Origin: Cantharellus purpuraceus
Lineage: Eukaryota; Basidiomycota; Agaricomycetes; Cantharellales; Hydnaceae
Direction of reading: 5' to 3'
Assembly (NCBI GenBank): GCA_025174535.1
Contig: JALBUN010000023.1
Span: forward strand, 2,480,001 to 2,544,000
Length of the DNA: 64,000 nucleotides
The notes below the pieces were generated by a model. The model saw only the letters and a list, made by a program, of their open reading frames with translations, did not search any database and had not been told where the DNA came from. Of the stretch, positions 10,631 through 21,501 are shown piece after piece (within the stretch, counting starts at the first letter, position 1; each line of letters starts with the position of its first letter). Both the position numbers and the translations under genes were made by a program.

Positions 10631-13600
10631 ATGCCCTCAGTGGCTCCCGCACCTCCTTCACTGGAGTCTTTGTCGTCATTGTTTCCCTTAACGTTTCCCG
10701 TACCCACACCTACAGCCAATCTTGATCTTCTCTCTGTCAAGGACTTGCATCGAGAGGAAGATCTTCTCCACAATCCTCATTCTTTTCGGCATTGGTGGAC
10801 AGCAATTCACACCACGAAGGAGGCCCTCAATGCCCTGCAGAAGGCGGCGCCCCCGTCCAATCTACCCTCGGATGTAGCAAATCTCTTGGGCCCGCTTGCT
10901 ACGCCTGTGGCGCGTGCATCGTTGCAGCGCTTGACATACTTGTATGAAGCAGCTCTTGCTCAATTCCCAGGATCTTTCAAACTCTGGAAGGCCTATCTTG
11001 AGACACGCTCTTGGTATGTTCTTGGAAAAGCCACTAAACCAAAGCGTGCCGGCGGACGTAAAAAGCTGCAAGAAATGAGAGATGCCCTTGAAGATGAAAA
11101 GGCCGAGTTGTTGACTTGGGAACGCGGACTGGATGGCGTTGTAGGCTGGGAGGAATGGAAGGCCTTAATCTCCACGTTTGAGAGAGCTCTAATGTATCTA
11201 CCAAACGTGATTTTTTCCCCTTGGGTTTGAGAGCGAAACTGACATTCCTGCAGATGCCACGCCTTTGGCTGCTCTATTTCAACATTTTTTTCCATCCCAT
11301 GTGTCCTCCACACATTTCTCACACGCACGCGCGTCGTACCTTTGATCGCGCACTTCGTACGCTTCCTCCTTCTTTGCATTCTCGCATCTGGACCAGGTAT
11401 TTGCTCTGGGCCGAAACTAAGTCGGGAAATACGATTGTCTCTGTCTACCGTCGCTATTTGTCAGTGGACCCCAGCGTCACGGAGCGCTATACTTCTCTCC
11501 TTCTAGCACCCACTAATCCCAATCCGCGTCCACTCGAAGCCGCTAAACTCCTGCTGAAGTTGGCGCGGCAGGCAGCTCATGGTGGGTATGTGGGCCCGGA
11601 CAACAAGAGTCCATATCAGCTTCTTGGAGAGTGGCTGGAAGTTGTGGAAAACTTCGCGGAGGAGGTTGGAATAGATGTAGAGGAGTCGGATCGCAGCCGC
11701 GCGGAGGAATATAAGGCAGAGCTTGCCGCTGCAAATGGCATTTCTCAAGAAGCAGCCTCTGTGGATGGAAAACTCATTCGTTTTTCAGGACCACCGATTC
11801 CTGTATCCCAAGACGGGACTCAGGCGAGGCCCTACGATGAAGATGAAGATCCTTCCAGCACCCGGAAACTTGATATCGAAAAAATAGTGCACAAGGATGG
11901 ACTGGAGGTCTACAAAGATCAGGCGGGACGTCTTTGGACCGGGCTTGCTACCTACTGGATAAAGCGGGCAGAATTCGACCATGCCAAAGAGACATTTGAA
12001 GCGGGTCTATCGACTGTCCTGACCATTCGTGATTTCACACAAATATTTGATGCCTACGCTGAATTCTCTGAATCCCTTATAAGTGCTCTTATGGAATCAT
12101 TGGCTAATCCAGAGGATGAGGAAGAGAACGCCAATGAGACGGAGAAGGAGCTCGATGACATGATGAAGTCCTTCGAAGAGTTGATGGACAGGAGGCCATT
12201 TTTGGTCAATGATGTGCTGCTACGAAGGAATCCCAATGATGTCCAAGAATGGGAAAAGCGTGTCGCACTCTGGGGAGACGATGATGCAAAGGTACATTGC
12301 TCACAAATTTATAGTTGGCATTTTTTAGCTTCTGACCTCTGCTTCGTATAGATTGTCGAGACGTACACTCAGGCGCTCGAGACCATCAACCCGCGACGAG
12401 CGACGTCTAACTTTTATAGGTTATATGTCAACTTTGCCAAGTTCTATGAAGAAGGTGGTGCCACCAGTAGTGCAGAGAAAGATTTGGACAGCGCACGGAA
12501 GATCTTGGAAAAGGCCACAAAGGTCCAGTTTAAGACCATTGAGGATTTGGCGGAAGTGTGGTGCGAATGGTCCGAGCTCGAGCTTCGTCACGAGTCAGTG
12601 TTGTCCACGTCCTACACCTACAGGAAGTCTCATCATTTTCGTAGAAACTACGAGGAAGCAATCCGAGTCATGCAGCGAGTTGCAGTCATACCTAAGAATC
12701 CAAAATTAAACTACCATGACCAGGTTTGTCCTCACTTACATTAGCTAGATGCTGTAAATTAATATTTCCTCGTGCAGTCCCTACCTGTGCAAGCACGGCT
12801 ATTTAAGTCCCTCAAGCTTTGGTCATTCTATGTGGATCTCGAAGAATCCATTGGTACTGTGGAAACCACGAAGAATGTCTACGACAAAATTCTTGACTTG
12901 CGCATTGCAAATGCTCAGGTGCGTCGTCCCCATTTAGCTTTATGGATTTCTAAACAAGGAGCCTTATAGATCATGGTCAACTACGCCCAGTTCTTAGAGG
13001 AGAATCAGTACTTTGAAGAGAGTTTTAAGGTACGGACGGACGTCTTCCGAGCAGTGTCACTCGTTAACTATTCTCCGTAGGTCTACGAGCGAGGCGTCGA
13101 GCTTTTCACGTTCCCTGTGGCATTTGAGCTGTGGAACATTTACTTATCCAAGTTTGTGAAACGTTATGTGAGTTTAGTTTTGCGCCACATGCCATCATTC
13201 TCCTCTCTCACCTCCACTGTTTAACGCGTATAGGGTGGGAGCAAATTGGAGCGAGCGCGAGATCTCTTTGAGCAGGCACTTGAGAAATGCCCACCCAAGA
13301 TGTCAAAACCCTTGTTTTTAATGTACGGTCAGCTCGAAGAAGAGTATGGCCTTGCCAAACGTGCGATGAATATCTACGATCGAGCTACTCAGATGGTTGC
13401 GGATGAGGATAAGTTTGAGGTTTGACTTCAGTCACAGTGATCTAAACCGTTGCTCACTGTTCATGCCAGATGTTTTCTATATACATCGCCAAGGCGACAG
13501 CCAACTTTGGCCTTCCAGCGACCCGCCCAATTTACGAACGCGCTCTAGAGGTCTTACCCAACAGACAAACCGCTCAGATGTGTCTGCGTTTTGCTGGACT

Positions 13601-14045
13601 AGAGCGGAAAATGGGCGAAATTGATCGTGCGCGCGCCATTTACGCACATGCCTCGCAGTTCTGTGACCCGCGGGTGGAACCTAATTTCTGGGCGGAATGG
13701 AATAGCTTTGAGATCGAAACAGGATCGGAAGACACTTTCCGTGAGATGTTGCGCATCAAGAGGAGTGTCCAGGCTCAATTCAACACGGAGGCATCGTTTC
13801 TGGCTGCTCAGGCGATGGCGGCACGACAAGGGACAAACAAAACTGTTGCGGATGCTACAGCAGAAGCGGCAGATCCTATGGCAGCTGCAGAAAAAGAAGC
13901 TGGCGCATCGTCAGGGTTTGTAGCAGCTCGTCACACCGCTCGACCTAATGAGTCCGAAGATGCACCACAGGAAGCTGGGGGTGCGCAAAATGGCGGTGCG
14001 CAAAATGAGGAGGAGATACACATATCGGATGATGAGGACATGTAG
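10631..14045 (+). CDS. SYF1: Pre-mRNA splicing factor SYF1 (XAB2)
   Basis: SYF1 is a scaffold of the Prp19-associated (NineTeen) complex in the spliceosome, built from HAT (half-a-TPR) repeats. It acts in the nucleus. The spliced product is close to 990 residues. HAT-type blocks run through the protein, e.g. RHWWTAIHTTKEA, ARRTFDRALRTLPPSLHSRI, KLWSFYVDLEESIGTVETTK, YERGVELFTFPVAFELW and RPIYERALEVLPNRQ. The acidic tail ends HISDDEDM and TAG at 14043-14045. I chose the ATG at 10631 (MPSVAPAPPSLESLSS) because it heads the conserved N-terminus and leaves room for the divergent M24 gene; an in-frame extension to 10553 lacks family support. About nine exons are joined by introns of 46-67 bases. 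Its 3' end faces the next gene's stop only 47 bases away. Confidence 0.93.
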
Positions 14046-14092
14046 TTGTATAACCAATATTTTCAGTGTATTTCATGCTTTGATCATAATCG

Positions 14093-14944
14093 CTATCTGG
14101 CTGAATCCCATCGCTCGACCTCGACACTACACAGATCTTCCCAGTCAGACCAGCCACCAGCTTGCAAGTAAGGCTGGTGGAGCCATTGAGACAGGACGTC
14201 TCGGGACCTCTCAAAAGTCACATCATGGCTGTAAAGATCTGACACGAATTCTCGCATGTAGTGCAATGATCTGTGGTAGACGGGTAGGAGAGTAGGTATG
14301 ACTGTCGCTATGGCAGCCATTGAGAAGTGGAGGCAGTCTATTTGCACTCGATTACATACCAAACCTCTCCAACGTCCATGTGCACCATAGAGGTTCTTCC
14401 TGGACCCATTTCCATCCCTTGGTCTTGTGGGCGTCGTAAACGACAGACTCGAGGTTGTCGACTACAGCTGCCATCTTGGTAAACTGCTTTTGCTGCTCAA
14501 GGGTTGAGGCATTGAAGAGCGGTTTAGCGAGTCAGCACACCAATGTCAAGAGTATCGAGTCCAATTCCGCTAATCTCTTTTCCATTAGCTGGATCTTTGG
14601 TGCTATTGATCCCGCGGGAGGAAGGGTTTTGGGCGGCAGAAGTGTCAGGTTATTGCTAAGAAACCCTGAGACCTTGTCATTTAGGGTGCGGAAAACACAA
14701 TCTAATCATACTCTAGTTCTGTGCGAGTGTCAACCAGACTTTGTGCGGCCGTCAGACCGTCCACGAGCACGAGATTGTCCCAGGTTTGAGCAATAGCGCG
14801 TAACTCGCGAAGTAAAGTCCTGACTTTCCGATGATGGCTTGTCTCAGAACCGCGAGCTGGGGAAGATGGTAAGTTTGGTGGCTGAGCGCGAACTGACGAC
14901 GGGGAAGGCGAGGAGGGACCCTTGAAGGATGCCAGTCGACTCAT
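14093..14944 (-). CDS. Uncharacterised coiled-coil protein
   Basis: I do not recognise a named family. Four exons join cleanly. Exon 1 begins MSRLASFKGPSSPSPSS (ATG 14944; another in-frame ATG lies at 14992) and runs to DTRTEL. An intron begins GTATGA and ends TTCTTAG. Exon 2 reads NNLTLLPPKTLPP and MEKRLAELDSILLTL. An intron ends GAGCAG before exon 3 (QKQFTKMAAVVDNLESVVYD, then KGWKWVQEEPLW). An intron beginning GTATGTAATC leads to exon 4, ending EDLCSVEVERWDSAR and TAG at 14093. The product is about 235 residues: a disordered Ser/Pro-rich start, then mostly alpha-helix with heptad-like stretches. There is no membrane segment. It converges with SYF1 and diverges from the WD40 gene. A role as a small complex subunit is possible but not shown. 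Confidence 0.75.
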
Positions 14945-15069
14945 AGCCCTACTGTCGCTGACAAATAATCGAACACCAGTGACCAATGGCATACAGGTAT
15001 TGGATCTGTGGTTGATCTAGTTCTGCGGAGTCACCACCGCTTTACTTCTACCACCACAAGCCACTTCAA

Positions 15070-16665
15070 ATGCATACCCCTGATGCATCCAACTTCTTCC
15101 GCACAGAGGCTGATCTTGCGAAGGATGAAGTCAGTGACGTAAAGAAAACACTTACCATGTAATATTTTGACGTGTTTTCAAGGCCCGGAAACTGAAGGCA
15201 CAACGTACGAAAGGCCTTGGTTCTCCCCTTGATCTACCAGGGAAAATATTAAGCTTAAAAATCAGAGGCTCAGAGGCATGGACCGCAGAGAGTGGTCATG
15301 TGGTCAGAAGACTCTCGTTGGAGGTTTGGTCTCTCCTTTGGCTAGCGCGCAGTTGCTTGCTACTCACGCCCGCATTCTCAGAACGGAAAGACCTTGCAGT
15401 TATACAAGGGACACAAAGGACCGGTAACTTGTCTTGCATTTCGTGAACCAAATGTTCTGTTGACTGGTTCATGGGACACGGTCAGTCGCAGATTTGTCTC
15501 TAGCAAATTACTCAAGCCTAGCCCCATCATCAGACGATCAGGGCGTGGAGCATGTCTGTAGGTGCCTCCACTGTAGTCTTTCTTCTACAATTTCTAAGCC
15601 TATGCCTAGGACAAGTCTCTCCTCTCCTCAACGCAAGCTCATAGCGATTTTGTGAAGGCGCTGTTTGTAATCTCGTCTTTAAGACTCCTGGTTTCCGGAT
15701 CTTCAGATAAAATTGTCCGATTTTGGTAAGAGCCCCGTATACATGATCATTGCTCTTGTTCATAAGGAGCATGGTATATGGATTAGGGATCTCTCTTGCG
15801 ATCCGTTACAACCACTTGTGCAGTTGGGTTCCATATCTGCACATACCAGACCTGTAGAAGCACTTGCTTTCGAACCAAAGAACGAGGCCTCCGGTACTCT
15901 TTTCACTGCAGACACCATGGGCGTGATTAAAGTCTGGGAGCTTCAACGCGAATACGGCGACTCGCCACGCTGCCGAGCAACGCTCAAAACAGAGTTACAG
16001 AGTCACCGCACCGGTGTGAATGACCTTTGGGTAGGCAAGGGCCTCATGTGGAGCGGTGAGCGTTTAAAAGATTCAAAACGTCAGTGTCATTGAAGAGACT
16101 ACATAATTCGCCAATGCATAAGCCTCTAACGATGACTCTGTCATCATCCAACCAATTCCGACGTGGCTGTCCACCGGTGTCCCTCTGAAAACACATGTGA
16201 TCACGCATCTCAACGCAGTTAAAGCCATCGTTCCCGCCCCTCTGACAAGCCTTGCAGAGCCCTACCTTGTCTCCGCATCTGGAGACGCAATTCGACTCTA
16301 TGCGTATGATCCGGCTCTAGAGGATTCGCCGGAGTTATTAGGCGAGATAGACGCACATTGGCACGATGTTACCGGGCTTGGGTTGTGGACTCGTGTCGTT
16401 GAAAGCAATGGGAAAAAACGTGTGGAGACATGGATCTTGAGCGCAAGTTTGGATGCTACATTGCGTCGATGGCAGATGGAAGGTATGCGCTTCCTTAGTA
16501 CGAGCAAGTATTAAACACTTAATAATGCGCTATGTTTTAGATTTTATCAAACCCGAAGCCACAGGACACCACAATCGACAAGTCAGTGTGCCTAAGTCAC
16601 CTCCGCAATCGAATTTTACTGAGGAAGAAGAGCGCGAGTTGAACGAATTGATGGAAGATGATTAA
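15070..16665 (+). CDS. WD40 repeat protein
   Basis: This is a beta-propeller protein of unknown role, common in mushroom genomes. The ATG at 15070 gives MHTPDASNFFRTEADLAKDE. Later exons give EAWTAESGHVVRRLSLE, LYKGHKGPVTCLAF, LLTGSWDT, AHSDFVKALFVI, LVSGSSDKIVRFWDLS, SAHTRPVEALAF, LFTADTMGVIKVWELQRE, YLVSASGDAIRLY and SASLDATLRRWQME. Those are at least six blades with GH-WD-type borders. The tail is acidic (NELMEDD, TAA at 16663-16665). About seven introns are needed; one with donor GTAAGAG near 15725 joins RFW to DLS in frame. The first two exon borders are uncertain. The nearest known proteins are generic WD40 scaffolds, so no pathway is assigned. Confidence 0.82.
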
Positions 16666-17039
16666 CGTCCATTACTAGGCGAGAATACGCGGACGCTTTG
16701 TGCCACAATGCGGTATTTCATGTATTATGCACGCGCTACCTTCAACTGCGTCAAATGCAAAGCCTTGAAGACGTCGGAGGAGCCCGAATGAAATCTCTTC
16801 CAACATATTTCTCGCGTTCATAGGTGGACAAGATTGGGGTGTTCAAATAGAAATGGGGTGTTCAAATAGAAAATGTTCAACATGCCCCAACCGTGGTCAA
16901 CGCCATAACATCCTGCATGGCTATGGCAAAGAAAAAAGGAAAAAGTCACGCACTTGTATTCCAATGCCAAAGGGCTCACAGTTACACCTATAAAGTAGCA
17001 TTGACCACACAATATATCATCGATACATGCAAAAGAAAG
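16666..17039. other. Intergenic between WD40 gene and tRNA
   Basis: No gene is seen. It contains the 19-bp tandem repeat at 16835-16872 and, next to the tRNA, a run read on the minus strand as CTTTCTTTTG, which can end polymerase III transcription. Confidence 0.4.
16835..16872. repeat. 19-bp tandem duplication
   Basis: TGGGGTGTTCAAATAGAAA is present twice in tandem (16835-16853, 16854-16872), with a shorter echo (ATGTTCAA) right after. No function is apparent. Confidence 0.75.
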
Positions 17040-17120
17040 GGCCTAACCCGGAATCGAACCGGGGACCTCACCCACAGTAGGACCCCCTAAGGGTGAATCA
17101 TACCTCTAGACCATCAGGCC
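17040..17120 (-). tRNA. tRNA-Pro (AGG) with 10-nt intron
   Basis: On the minus strand the acceptor arms GGCCTGA and TTAGGCC pair, with one G-T pair. The D arm carries GGTCTAGAGGTATGAT. The T arm is CCCGG-TTCGATT-CCGGG. The anticodon stem CACCC pairs with GGGTG. The loop starts TTAGG, giving anticodon AGG (17086-17088), which decodes proline codons. A 10-base insertion (about 17075-17084) lies one base 3' of the anticodon, the standard position of nuclear tRNA introns; the exact cut is ambiguous because of a G run. The next bases downstream (TTTCTTTT) can serve as terminator. It is transcribed opposite to the RabGGTase alpha gene starting 112 bases away. Confidence 0.93.
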
Positions 17121-17231
17121 ACGTTCAGGACGCTCTCAATCCAAAATATCTACCCTTCAAAGCAAGGCCTTTTTGACTTGAAACCCCGCTCACCACGACG
17201 TATGCATCACCAAGCCCGCTAGTAGCCCAAC

Positions 17232-18665
17232 ATGGTACGACATTCCTCAAAGTAAAACTGTATGTTGTCTCTCACTGGACTTCATAGTCTCATGGCATCA
17301 AACGGGTTGAGGCAAATGCTGAACTGTCAGATGCTAAAAGGCAGAAAGAAGTGGCTAAAATTGAACAATATTGTCAACTGTCCGACAGGGTCTTAGAACG
17401 CGTGAGCTTAATCTATCTGATGCGTTTGCATTCACTGTATCTTGGCTCTAGAAACGTGAGAGAGATTGGAGTCGCGAGGCTTTGGATTTAACGAAACAAC
17501 TCCTTGCCGTCAATCCTGAATTGTACACCATTTGGAATTACAGACGAAATATTCTGGTCAACGGGATATTTCCAAACAGGCGAGCATACGCAATCCCACT
17601 GAAGTTATTCTCATTCTCTTATTAAGCAGGTCTCCAAGCGAGATTAATGGTTTACTCTCTGCTGATCTCTCTCTGACAATCATTGCCCTCCGCCAATATC
17701 CCAAAGTTTATTGGATTTGGAATCATAGACGATGGTGTCTTGAACACGTCCCAGACGGTCTGGATGAAGACCAGAACGAATGGCGAAATGCCAACTGGGC
17801 CAAAGAGTTGTATTTTGTAGAGAAAATGCTGGATGCCGATCCACGAAATTGTAAGGGTCATACTTGTTTTTAACCACATCTTGTGAGTATCTAAGTGACC
17901 ATAGTTCACGCATGGAACTACCGACGTTACGTCCTAGCGTCGCTACCAACTCCTCGTCCACCGGCTCAAGAACTTGCTTACACAACGCACAAGATCGAAT
18001 CGAACTTTTCCAACTTCAGTGCCTGGCACCAACGATCCAAAGTATATGCAGACATGTGGGAACGAGGTACAGATGACGAAAAGAGCAAGAAAATGAAGGA
18101 CGAAGGTGACTTGCTGACACTTGCGCACTGACCACCTTTACTGACCGTTCGTGAAACTAGAATTTGAACTTATCAAGCAAGCGATGTATACCGATCCCGG
18201 GGATCAAAGTGTTTGGTTGTACCACCGTTGGCTAGTAGGGCCTGGTAAGATATCGATTCCACCTGTTATCTGTTACACTGGATTCACATTGTTGTACTAA
18301 GGGGACAACAAAGAGTTGCTGGTGCGCGAGATCAATGTCATCGAAGAACTATTAGAGATTGAGCCTGATAGCAAATGTATGTTCATAGTTTTACATTCAT
18401 TCATGACTGACCGTGTTTGGATCAAATAGGGTGTCTGGAGATTTTAGTACACTATAAGAGCTTGCTATTGCGGCACAATCGCTCAGATGACCTTGTTCTT
18501 GACTGTGTTAACATGCTCGCGAAGCTTGAGGTACTGGACCCCTATAGGAAGGGGCGATACAACGACCTAGGTACGTTGCATCTCGGACAGAATGCTTTTC
18601 GGCAAGTTGATTGTGCTGATTGCTATTCTGTCTCACTTACAGCAAAGAGCCTCGAGCCAAGGTGA
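17232..18665 (+). CDS. BET4: Rab geranylgeranyltransferase alpha subunit
   Basis: This is the alpha subunit of type II geranylgeranyltransferase, which with its beta subunit attaches geranylgeranyl groups to Rab C-terminal cysteines. Prenyltransferase alpha (PPTA) repeats are clear: YTIWNYRRNIL, VYWIWNHRRWCLEHVPDG, FHAWNYRRYVLASLP, SAWHQRSKVYADMWERG and VWLYHRWLVG. The N-terminus MSHGIKRVEANAELSDAKR matches the family. It requires a first coding exon holding only the ATG (17232-17234), then a 53-base intron (17235-17287). One intron, 17580-17629, has a GC donor (ACAG|GCGAGC) and AG acceptor; no GT donor keeps the frame. The last exon ends AKSLEPR and TGA at 18663-18665. The product is about 340 residues, the usual alpha-subunit length without the extra animal domains. 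Confidence 0.92.
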
Positions 18666-18852
18666 CTACGCCGAAGCTTTTCATAATGTATATATTTTCG
18701 GAGGCTTCAGCCCAGTAACTATGCAACCACCGTGCATAATGGATCTATCACACTTTTTGCAATCCATAAGACATACAACGTTTGCTATTTCATACATATG
18801 TCGCTTATGCAGCACCGCAAACCACAGGTAGTACAGTGACTATAGTCTGCAT

Positions 18853-19064
18853 TTAGCATTTGCACTCGCCAGACTTGCATTGACAGCTAGAAAGAAGTAG
18901 GTCAGCCACTGAGTGATCGATAATTAAAAGGGTACATACGATGAGCCGCAGCTGCAGCTGGAATTGCCACAGGTGAAGTTCTTGGGAGTCTCGGAAACCT
19001 GTGGAGATAACAAATAAGAAAAAGTTGCAGTCAGAACGTGCATAACAGCACTCACGGCAATCAT
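18853..19064 (-). CDS. Short fungal metallothionein
   Basis: This predicted 33-residue cysteine-rich protein should bind Cu(I) or Zn/Cd in the cytosol through thiolates. It has three exons: MIA (19064-19056), VSETPKNFTCGNSSCSCGS plus a split Ser codon (18998-18940), and CQCKSGECKC with TAA at 18853. The introns begin GTGAGT and GTATGT and end CCACAG and TTCTAG (57 and 53 bases). Seven cysteines lie in C-x5-C-x-C-x3-C-x-C-x4-C-x-C spacing, typical of short mushroom metallothioneins of about 34 residues. A TATA-like TATAAAG lies at 19138-19144, about 75 bases before the ATG. Upstream sequence to 19217 is repeated at 19595-19820, and a decayed inverted copy of the coding exons sits at 19303-19449. 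The motif pattern is strong although the protein is tiny; metal preference cannot be read from sequence. Confidence 0.82.
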
Positions 19065-19302
19065 GACTATATACGAAATTGGTGATGCTAGTGTTGGGGA
19101 TACAGCAGCTAAGGGCGTATGAGTATGAAAGGGCGTCCTTTATAATGCTTTGTCCCACAGCATAACGTAATCCGCGGTATGTATGTATCACATGGCCGAA
19201 CGAAGATAGCAGATCAGGCTCTGCTGTGCGTGTGATAAACAAGAGATAATAACTCCTGTACTTACCGGTACTTCGGAAGGTCCCACGCAAATGTGAATAT
19301 GA

Positions 19303-19449
19303 CCGGGACACTAAAGGAACTTCTCATGTGGCAATCCCAACTGCGCCGCGTAGTATGTGCCTTCCCAACTATTGAAATATTGAACACTTGACTCTGACCT
19401 ACCCCTTTCCAGTGGCTAATACTAGGCTGGCGAATGTGGCAGACGCTAA
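19303..19449 (+). pseudogene. Inverted, decayed metallothionein copy
   Basis: On the plus strand this aligns with the metallothionein exons that lie on the minus strand. An exon 2-like part gives FSCGNPNCAA then a stop (19322-19353), against FTCGNSSCSCGS in the intact gene. A GTATGT donor follows at 19353-19358, then an intron of about 60 bases ending TTCCAG at 19412. An exon 3-like stretch (19413-19449) still shares CTGGCGA and GCTAA with the intact gene but has lost its cysteine codons. A one-base length difference also breaks the frame before the first cysteine. It is a pseudogene in head-to-head orientation with the intact gene. No exon 1 was found for it. Confidence 0.68.
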
Positions 19450-19594
19450 TTGCTTCGTAATCGCTGCGCCTACGTCTTCGAATCCACCATGTAGTCCTGC
19501 ATGTGACATATGTATGACTAAATGTTGTGTAATTTATGGATTGTAATAGTACGTGGGAGGTTTAGTTCTAAATCGCCTTTCCGAATGAGGTCAA

Positions 19595-19820
19595 ACCTGT
19601 GGATATAACATTACAAGCAATGAAAATGACAAGTTGTGGTCAGAACAACCCCATTACTATACTCACAGTAATCATGATGAGAACCAAACGGGTAGCGTTA
19701 GGGTTGGGAATACACAGTAGGTATACTATAGGTATGGAAGGTGCCTTTTCGAATTATGGACTCTACAGCGATGACGTAATCCCCCTTATGTGTATCACAT
19801 GGCTGAACAAAGATAGCAGG
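19595..19820 (-). pseudogene. Metallothionein 5' region copy, broken
   Basis: This is a diverged duplicate of 18997-19217, in the same orientation. It keeps the promoter-like block (both copies share TATCACATGGC and AAGATAGCAG), a start codon with the first exon now ATGATTACT, the GTGAGT donor and a CCACAG acceptor. Immediately after the acceptor it reads GTTTGA, so translation stops where the intact gene continues VSET. No cysteine-coding exon follows. It is a relic of a second gene copy, or a duplicated promoter that lost its gene. Confidence 0.72.
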
Positions 19821-21501
19821 TGGACCCGTTACCTTGCACAGCTGGGACGTTACACTGCCGTACTAGTTAAAAAAGGGAATTCGAACAGAATTGCCGTGAA
19901 AAGGCGCTGGGATTATACTGATCATTACTGTAATCAGCCCCGGGCAAAAAGCAACTAAACAATGTGCTGACCTCGTTTGGCAAAGCAGTTCGATGTCTAT
20001 GCTCCCACGCCTGCACTGCAGAGATTAAATATTGATTGGTCAGAATCAACGCAAAGGAAACACGAGTAATTTGCCGAAGCATGTCAATCAATCTGTCAGC
20101 CCAGGTTTGCATAAGCTCTAAGCTTCCATCAAGGTAGTCAACTTTTTCAACGTGGAGTACGTGGGTATCTTCTTCTGATCCTCTCGAGTCAACTAGTATA
20201 GGGAATCACATGACAGTCTTCCGAAGCATCTCTTGTACGAGCAGGCGCATGGAACTGTCATCATGAACTACCATGAGCCCAAGAGGCACAGACCCAATCG
20301 AGAAGACCAAACCTAACAGAACTTCGAGGTCTTGTATAGCTTGAGTGTCACAAAGAATCAGGATTGTCATAAGTTTAGAGCGTGTGACTGTAAGTAAGTA
20401 ATTTATATATTACATGCTGCGTAGTTAGCTTTCTGATCAAAACAATCCATTGATTAAGGCGGGGACCACTTTAAGCTTTATGAGACTTGTGAAGTGACAG
20501 AAGGAGAACATTCTCATCATTGGGACGGTATGTTTTCAACATTCAACGTTGTGACCACAACGACCACGTCACCCTCAAAACACAATGAGTGTGTCTTATC
20601 AATAGTCGAGGAATGTCAAGGTACACTTGTCACCAACTGTCAGTGGAAACAAAGACAACGTTGGCGGCCGTTGTGGCTTCTGTTATTAATAACAGCCACT
20701 TAGCATAAACCTGGTAGATGGATCGATGACCATTAACGAGCGAACCAATTCTTACAGAGTAGTATAATACAAAGAGAGAGAGAGAGAAAGAGAGAGATTC
20801 AATTAAGGTGCTCGAAGCGCTTATGCGCTTATGGTACACCGTAGTAATACAAAGAGCTATTGCATCAGTGACTAATGACGGCTCTCCCAAAGCGGAAATA
20901 TATATTTAGCGCCTCGAGACGCCTAAGGCCTGAAGGCCTGATGTCCTGACTTAATTAACACTTAATATCAGATTTCGAGGTTTGTTGCAAAGCCCGTATG
21001 CTAAGGGTTTACCAAAGCTTCCATTTTTGATTCATGATAGGTCTTCACCCAATCTTTATTTTCGGTCAGTCGGGCCAAGGTTTCGGTCAATCAGCTAATT
21101 AGCCGTCAAATGCAATGCAAGCAGTACAATGTCACGAAACGTGAACGATCAAACAGGACAACGTAGGGTTTATATTAAGAGAGATAGTGACCCAGAGTGG
21201 TCACCTGTGCAGCTGGAAAAGTTCAAATCACACTAACTACTTCGTTCATAATAAATATCAGGTTTGATTTAGAATACGCTTGGCCCTGATTGATATAGAT
21301 TTGTAAAAAAAAAAAAGGTCTCAATCACAATATATGATGCTCCGTGATGTTAGAATAAAGGTTTAAGGGTGTGTTAAACTGCCGGTGTGGAGGTCGCTCA
21401 TAGGTATTAGTAGGCAGTTCCTAGAGGAAAAGTGTATATGTATACGTAAATTGACTCGCTCCATTGGCAGCGCTGGAAAAGCCTCTAGTCTCATCGTTTC
21501 A
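19821..21501. other. Intergenic, repeat-rich, no gene
   Basis: No coding exon is supported. Visible items are a GA-rich run (20772-20797), a GCCTGAAGGCCTGA stretch near 20936-20949 and an A12 run near 21305-21316. Codon-like signal is absent and the region reads as neutral or degraded DNA. Confidence 0.45.
20772..20797. repeat. (GA)n microsatellite
   Basis: Alternating AG dinucleotides run for about 26 bases with one AAA interruption. It is a simple repeat in non-coding DNA. Confidence 0.85.

Noticed and set aside
10459..10773. 104-codon open frame on the minus strand across the SYF1 start
   Set aside because: It is mostly the complement of the SYF1 first exon. Only its short internal ATG at 10566 was used, as the peptidase's proposed first exon.
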